A stretch of 37,397 nt of DNA. It comes from Anaerocolumna sp. GTDB taxonomy: Bacteria; Bacillota; Clostridia; Lachnospirales; Lachnospiraceae. Made by a program: the position numbers and the translations under genes. The notes below the pieces were generated by a model. It saw nothing but the letters and a program-made list of their open reading frames with translations, was not told where the DNA came from and did no database searches. The stretch is from contig JAQZAX010000004.1 of NCBI GenBank assembly GCA_029239455.1, forward strand, positions 1 through 37,397, in the 5' to 3' direction. Below are positions 33,500-37,397 of this stretch, one piece after another. The stretch's first letter is position 1. Every line of letters begins with the position of its first letter.

Positions 33500-33574
33500 A
33501 AACACAAAAGAAAGAAACACAAAAGAAAGAAACACAAAAGAAAGAAACACAAAAGAAAGAAACACAAAAGAAAG
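33500..33574. repeat. 15-bp tandem repeat, five perfect copies
   Basis: AAACACAAAAGAAAG is repeated without change from 33500, 33515, 33530, 33545 and 33560, within a purine-only-plus-C stretch (33450-33620). It begins 50 bases after the DUF2087 stop. Perfect identity suggests recent expansion by slippage. Confidence 0.96.
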
Positions 33575-33692
33575 TATATAGAAAAAGCAAAAGAGAAAAG
33601 AATAAAAAGTAAAATATTAATTTTGGGAAAAAGTAAGGTCAATTTATAAAGGATAATTAGTTTCGGATTGTAAGGTAAAGTAATTACTAGAG

Positions 33693-33723
33693 ATATAAGG
33701 GAACTCCAGGAGTTCCCTTATAT
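33693..33723. terminator. Perfect hairpin at the 3' end of the HD-domain gene
   Basis: ATATAAGGGAACTCC and GGAGTTCCCTTATAT are perfect 15-base arms around a single A (stem about 13 bp, loop 5). It touches the stop codon of the minus-strand gene and lies between convergent genes. No long T run follows on either side, so it may protect 3' ends as much as terminate. Confidence 0.7.
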
Positions 33724-34289
33724 TACAATTCAAGTTCTGCACTCAGACTACGCATTGCTAATATAGTTTTGTCAATTAACTCATTTAATTCCCAGCCAAG
33801 CATATCAGCGCCTGTACGGATTACATCTCTAGAACAGCCGGCAGCAAAATTAGTAGTTTTAAATTTCTTCATCACAGACTTTACTTCCAGGTCTGACACG
33901 CTTTTAGAAGGGCGCATAATGGCAACGGCTCCGATTAGTCCGGTTAATTCGTCTACGGCATACAAAACTTTCTCCATAAATAATTCGGGTTTGATAGTAA
34001 CAGTAATTCCATAGCCATGACTTGCCGTGGCACGAATGATAGTTTCATCAATATTAAGTTCCCTCATCAACTCCTGACTTTTGATACAGTGTTCCTCTGG
34101 ATATAATTCAAAATCCAAGTCGTGTAACATACCTACGGTTTTCCAATAGTCAACCTCATTAGGAGCAAATTCCTCTGCAAAATATCCCATTACACCAGAA
34201 ACAATTTTACCATGTTTTAAATGAAATTCGTCCTTATTATATTGTTTTAATATTTCATAGGACTCCTCTACAGATGGTATATAACTCAT
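33723..34289 (-). CDS. HD-domain hydrolase family protein
   Basis: The 188-residue protein has an HD-type metal-binding core: an upstream His (LKHGKIVSGVMGYFAEEF), the HD pair in GMLHDLDFELYPEEHC, and later His and Asp residues (TASHGYG, YAVDELTGLIGA). This family comprises metal-dependent phosphohydrolases; related stand-alone HD proteins are often annotated only as hydrolases. No partner domain is fused. It is a single gene on the minus strand with a clear promoter. Substrate unknown. Confidence 0.8.
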   Translation of the reverse strand: MSYIPSVEESYEILKQYNKDEFHLKHGKIVSGVMGYFAEEFAPNEVDYWKTVGMLHDLDFELYPEEHCIKSQELMRELNIDETIIRATASHGYGITVTIKPELFMEKVLYAVDELTGLIGAVAIMRPSKSVSDLEVKSVMKKFKTTNFAAGCSRDVIRTGADMLGWELNELIDKTILAMRSLSAELEL

Positions 34290-34337
34290 TTTATCACGAA
34301 CCTTTCTTCTCTTTTTGTAGTATAAATAATACTCCCT

Positions 34338-34366
34338 ATCTTAGTACCAATAATAACGATTGTCAA
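34338..34366 (-). promoter_or_regulatory. Promoter of the HD-domain gene
   Basis: Minus strand TTGACA (34366-34361), 17 bases, TAAGAT (34343-34338), about 50 bases ahead of the start codon. Confidence 0.75.
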
Positions 34367-34497
34367 CACCTATAGCGCACTGGGAATAACAGGTAATTGC
34401 GAAATTAATAAAAAGTGAAAAGCAATGGAATTTCTTTAGGGGTAATTAGAATTAACAATCAACCGATAGCGATTAGAATTATATGTAAAATATTAGA

Positions 34498-34526
34498 TTG
34501 ACAGATGCATACGAAAAAATTATAAT
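34498..34526 (+). promoter_or_regulatory. Consensus promoter of the NlpC/P60 and dipeptidase genes
   Basis: TTGACA (34498-34503), exactly 17 bases, TATAAT (34521-34526): a perfect match to the sigma-A consensus and the strongest promoter in the window. Confidence 0.85.
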
Positions 34527-34532
34527 TTAAAA

Positions 34533-34696
34533 AACAGGGAGTATTCGCTAGGGGTCTAGATTGGTGCCGGAGTTTGTTTCGTAGATTATATTTACTAAGA
34601 ATAACCATAACACTCATAGATGGATTGGCAGAATATCAAATCCATTTTATGAATATGATAGACTAATCCATGGCAATAGCAGAAAGGTTTGGATAC
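34533..34696 (+). promoter_or_regulatory. Long untranslated leader ahead of the NlpC/P60 gene
   Basis: Transcription from the consensus promoter would leave about 160 untranslated bases if the GTG at 34697 is used. The leader contains ATGGATT/AATCCAT (34620-34645) followed by TTTT, a weak terminator-like hairpin, and a GC-richer patch around 34550-34575. No known riboswitch consensus is recognised. The whole gap from 34290 holds only this, the two promoters and AT-rich sequence. Confidence 0.4.
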
Positions 34697-35518
34697 GTGA
34701 AATATGCATTGGTAAATAGTTCCATAGTCTCTTTAAGAAAAGAACCGGATTACAATAGTGAGTTAGTGGATGAAGCGCTTTATGGGATGAAAGTCAAGGT
34801 ACTTGAGAAAGTAAATGCAGAATGGTATCTGATTCAGACTCATTACGATTACACCGGATATGTGAGTAGCAAAGAATTGCTGTTTGATTTACTAAAGATA
34901 GCAGTCTGGGAGGACGGAATAAAAAAGACAGTGATACATAGCTATGCAGATGTACTCACCGTTCCCAAGGTGCAAGGCGTTATAGAAATTAGCCTTACCA
35001 GAGGAGCCATAATCTGCGTTGTGGCACCGGCCGATGATAATGGCTGGGTAATGGTCTGTTTGTGTGATGGGACCATAGGTTATATGAAACAAGGATTTCT
35101 GGGGGAGTATACGACATCCTATTACAACATAGGAGAAGACAGACTCAGATATAACATTGTTCAGACAGCACTATCTTATTATGGCACCCAATACCGGTGG
35201 GGAGGAAAAAGTTCTCTTGGAATTGATTGTTCCGGACTATGTGCAATGGCATATATGATAAATGGAATTATTATCTATCGGGACGCAGACATGAAAGAAG
35301 AATTCCCTGTTCATGAAATTGAATATGAAGCCAGGAAGCCGGCAGATTTATTATATTTCCCAGGCCATATTGCTATATATATGGGAAAGGATAAATACAT
35401 TCACGCAACGGCAAAAAACGGTAGTGATGGGGTAGTAATTAATAGTTTAAACCCGAAGGATGAAGATTACAGAGAAGATTTAGCAAAAAGTATTAGGGCG
35501 GTTGGAAGTATATTTTAA
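34697..35518 (+). CDS. SH3-NlpC/P60 cell-wall peptide endopeptidase
   Basis: The protein has two SH3-like domains (about 1-65 and 70-135) and a C-terminal NlpC/P60 domain with catalytic C178 (DCSGL), H224 (GHIAIYMG) and H236 (IHATA). GTG at 34697 is preferred because AGAAAGG lies 9 bases upstream and the product begins at the usual SH3 boundary (273 residues). An ATG at 34670 in frame (282 residues) has no ribosome binding site. There is no signal peptide, so it fits the cytoplasmic YkfC-type enzymes that cut gamma-D-Glu-diamino-acid bonds in recycled peptidoglycan peptides. The M19 dipeptidase gene follows after 17 bases. Confidence 0.85.
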   Translation: MKYALVNSSIVSLRKEPDYNSELVDEALYGMKVKVLEKVNAEWYLIQTHYDYTGYVSSKELLFDLLKIAVWEDGIKKTVIHSYADVLTVPKVQGVIEISLTRGAIICVVAPADDNGWVMVCLCDGTIGYMKQGFLGEYTTSYYNIGEDRLRYNIVQTALSYYGTQYRWGGKSSLGIDCSGLCAMAYMINGIIIYRDADMKEEFPVHEIEYEARKPADLLYFPGHIAIYMGKDKYIHATAKNGSDGVVINSLNPKDEDYREDLAKSIRAVGSIF

Positions 35519-35535
35519 TAACAGGAGGAATTCTT

Positions 35536-36531
35536 ATGAAAGTTGCAGACATGCATTGTGATACCATTGCAGAGATATACTATGCACTTCGAGACGGAAG
35601 GGAAGGCGGAAGTCTTGGGAAAAATCTTTTACATGTTGATTTGGAAAAAATGGAAAAGGGAGATTATTTGTTACAGAATTTTGCCATGTTCGTACATACG
35701 AGGAAACATGAGGACCCCTTCGCCTATTGTCTGAAATTAATTGATGTATTTTATCATGAGCTGGAAGCTAATCAGAATAAAATTGCACTGGCATTAAACT
35801 ACGAAGATATTATGAAAAATCAGAAAGCAGGTAAAATATCAGCATTCTTAACCATAGAAGACGGTGCAGTTACAAAAGGGAGCTTGGTAAACTTACGAAC
35901 CTTATACCGTCTCGGCGTCAGATTAATTACGCTAACCTGGAATCATGAAAATGGCATTGGCTACCCGAATTATATCCTGGAGCAGGGGAAAGTACCAGAC
36001 CAGAACTTTGTGGACACGGTGAATGGACTAACCGATTTTGGCATAGAATTTGTTACAGAAATGGAACGACTTGGAATGATAATAGATGTATCCCATTTAT
36101 CAGATGCAGGCTTTTACCAAGTGTTACATAATACTAAGAAACCATTTACAGCAAGTCATTCCAATGCGAGAGCAAAATGCAATCATAACAGAAACCTTAC
36201 GGATGATATGATACGCCATATTGCAAACCGTGGAGGGTTAATAGGAGTTAACTATAATCCTCCTTTCTTAGATCTTCTGGACATTGGAAAGAAAGACGCA
36301 GGAACTATCTCTGCGATTGTGGATAACATAGAGTACATTGCGTCTGTTGGTGGATATGAATGTGTTGGATTAGGGTCTGATTTTGATGGGATTAAAGGTC
36401 ATAAAGAGTTACCGGATGCTTCAGCCTTACCTTTATTAGAGGATGTCATGAGGAAAAGAGGAATGAAGCAGCAGGAGATAGAAGCCGTATTTTACAAAAA
36501 TGTTCTGCGGCTATATAAAGATGTATTATAG
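35536..36531 (+). CDS. Membrane-dipeptidase family (M19) dipeptidase
   Basis: The 331-residue protein has the M19 metal site: N-terminal ADMHCDT (H and D ligands), TIEDG, then IDVSHLSD and TASHSNAR histidines, and GLGSDFDG. There is no signal peptide, so it is cytoplasmic like most bacterial members. The family removes dipeptides with a D-amino acid at the C-terminus, for example L-Ala-D-Glu. Next to the NlpC/P60 enzyme this makes a short cell-wall peptide recycling pathway: the endopeptidase releases L-Ala-D-Glu, the dipeptidase splits it. AGGAGG precedes ATG 35536. Confidence 0.9.
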   Translation: MKVADMHCDTIAEIYYALRDGREGGSLGKNLLHVDLEKMEKGDYLLQNFAMFVHTRKHEDPFAYCLKLIDVFYHELEANQNKIALALNYEDIMKNQKAGKISAFLTIEDGAVTKGSLVNLRTLYRLGVRLITLTWNHENGIGYPNYILEQGKVPDQNFVDTVNGLTDFGIEFVTEMERLGMIIDVSHLSDAGFYQVLHNTKKPFTASHSNARAKCNHNRNLTDDMIRHIANRGGLIGVNYNPPFLDLLDIGKKDAGTISAIVDNIEYIASVGGYECVGLGSDFDGIKGHKELPDASALPLLEDVMRKRGMKQQEIEAVFYKNVLRLYKDVL

Positions 36532-36561
36532 CATATACGATATCTCATACAAGCCTTTTAG

Positions 36562-36599
36562 TAGCCAAAAATCAGGCCAGTTGGCATGATTTTTGGCTA
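36562..36599 (+). terminator. Hairpin after the dipeptidase gene
   Basis: TAGCCAAAAATCA (36562-36574) and TGATTTTTGGCTA (36587-36599) are perfect 13-base arms with an inner GCC/GGC pairing. The T run lies inside the stem rather than after it, so termination strength is uncertain. Confidence 0.65.
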
Positions 36600-36700
36600 T
36601 AATCTTGATGATATAGGAACGGTGTTTTCGGCAGTTCTACGTCAAATTGAAGATATATACTGCACACTTCATTATTAGTAATTTATAAATCAGGCACCAT

Positions 36701-36727
36701 TTGATAAGAACATGGATATATTATAAT
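36701..36727 (+). promoter_or_regulatory. Possible promoter of the NMT1-like binding-protein gene
   Basis: TTGATA (36701-36706), a short 15-base spacer, TATAAT (36722-36727). A 9-base fragment TCAGGCACC (36690-36698) of the dispersed 13-mer lies just upstream; it could be chance. Confidence 0.4.
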
Positions 36728-36759
36728 GATATTAGTGTTTACTTATAAGGAGGATTACA

Positions 36760-37397
36760 ATGAAGAGGAAGGGATTCATTGTACTGATGATTTTTGCACT
36801 GATTTTAGTTGGATTAAGCGGATGTAAAAAAGAGGATAAGCTCATTCAAATTCAACTAAATGAAGTTGCCCACTCCATGTTCTATGCACCACAATATGCG
36901 GCAATTGAACTTGGTTACTTTGAGGAAGAGGGGCTAGACGTTGAACTTGTAAATGGACTTGGAGCTGATAAGACAATGACAGCAGTGTTAGCTGGTGACG
37001 CAGACATAGGTTTCATGGGCGCAGAAGCTTCGATCTACGTATATAATCAAGGCGCAGAAGATTATGTAGTTAACTTCGCACAGTTAACCCAGCGAGCTGG
37101 TAACTTCTTAGTATCTCGTGATGCAAATGAAGATTTTACATGGGACAATATGAAAGGTAAGACGGTTATTGGTGGAAGACAAGGTGGTATGCCTCAGATG
37201 GTATTCGAGTATATCTTAAAGAAGCAGGGAATCGATCCTAAGAATGACTTAACTATCATTCAGAATATCGATTTTGGTCTGACATCTCAGGCATTTGCTG
37301 CTGGTACCGGAGATTACACCATTGAATTTGAGCCTAGTGCAACGGCTCTTGAACTTGAAGGAACCGGTAAAGTTGTTGCTTCTTTAGGTGTTGAAAG
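36760..37397 (+). CDS. SsuA/NMT1-like ABC substrate-binding lipoprotein (3' end outside window)
   Basis: The reading frame opens at ATG 36760 after a strong AAGGAGG (36747-36753) and runs without a stop to the window edge (212 codons seen). The signal ends in a lipobox at C22 (GLSGC). The mature part is of the NMT1/THI5 or SsuA type: SMFYAPQYAAIELGYFEEEG, VLAGDADIGFMGAEASI, GKTVIGGRQGGMPQMVFEYI. Such proteins deliver nitrate, sulfonates, taurine or thiamine precursors to an ABC importer, whose permease and ATPase genes should follow to the right. The ligand cannot be told, and no TPP riboswitch is seen upstream. Confidence 0.88.
   Translation, partial: MKRKGFIVLMIFALILVGLSGCKKEDKLIQIQLNEVAHSMFYAPQYAAIELGYFEEEGLDVELVNGLGADKTMTAVLAGDADIGFMGAEASIYVYNQGAEDYVVNFAQLTQRAGNFLVSRDANEDFTWDNMKGKTVIGGRQGGMPQMVFEYILKKQGIDPKNDLTIIQNIDFGLTSQAFAAGTGDYTIEFEPSATALELEGTGKVVASLGVE

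Noticed and set aside
33334-33642. Minus-strand open frame rich in Phe/Cys/Leu
   Set aside because: It is the translation of the 15-bp array and the end of the DUF2087 gene; the unit is a multiple of three, which keeps the frame open by accident. No ribosome binding site.
36690-36698. Fifth copy of the 13-mer repeat (TCAGGCACC)
   Set aside because: Only nine bases match and no inverted partner is present, so chance is a fair explanation.

Overview
The window is a low-GC, gene-dense stretch of a Gram-positive genome. Strong AAGGAGG-type ribosome binding sites, several TTG starts, DUF5696/Yip1 proteins beside sugar ABC transporters, MarR plus paired ABC exporters, DUF2087 and TipAS-type MerR proteins all suggest an anaerobic clostridium, most likely a plant-polysaccharide-using Lachnospiraceae. 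The species assignment is inference; no rRNA or other marker gene is present.

Left block (1-12074) is a fructan/sucrose-type utilisation locus on the + strand. It encodes a surface module (NHL/TPR protein cut by the window edge, Yip1 membrane protein, DUF5696 protein), an ABC importer (two permeases and a lipoprotein binding protein), a lipoprotein GH32 enzyme outside the cell, a canonical cytoplasmic GH32 enzyme, a LacI regulator with its own promoter and a PfkB fructokinase, closed by an intrinsic terminator. The logic is to trim outside, import, hydrolyse inside and phosphorylate the fructose.

Middle (12075-24476): an orphan phage-type holin gene, an XdhC-like protein with swapped domain order, and a three-gene methyl-transfer operon (homocysteine methyltransferase/MTHFR fusion, a phosphoesterase, and a B12-dependent methionine synthase lacking the reactivation domain). 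Next comes a MarR-controlled heterodimeric ABC exporter whose operator palindrome overlaps the predicted transcription start.

Right (24477-37397): gapN, a TipAS-type MerR regulator divergent from a MATE transporter, oligoendopeptidase F, an M23 envelope peptidase with a small partner gene, a zinc-finger/HTH/DUF2087 regulator set among short tandem arrays, an HD-domain protein, an NlpC/P60 endopeptidase paired with an M19 dipeptidase, and the start of an SsuA/NMT1-like binding lipoprotein cut by the right edge.

The most unusual sequence-level signal is a dispersed hairpin element built on the 13-mer GGTGTCAGGCACC. Two long, nearly perfect hairpins abut or overlap stop codons (24403-24476 and 26023-26108). 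A decayed copy sits between the divergent MerR and MATE promoters (26930-27026). A variant with the 13-mer at the hairpin apex lies at 12661-12691. One copy supplies the last codons and stop of the MerR gene and the last base of the gapN stop codon. A second theme is short intergenic tandem arrays (25, 13, 14 and 15 bp units). The DUF5696/Yip1/NHL-TPR surface module is the best candidate for an undescribed protein system.
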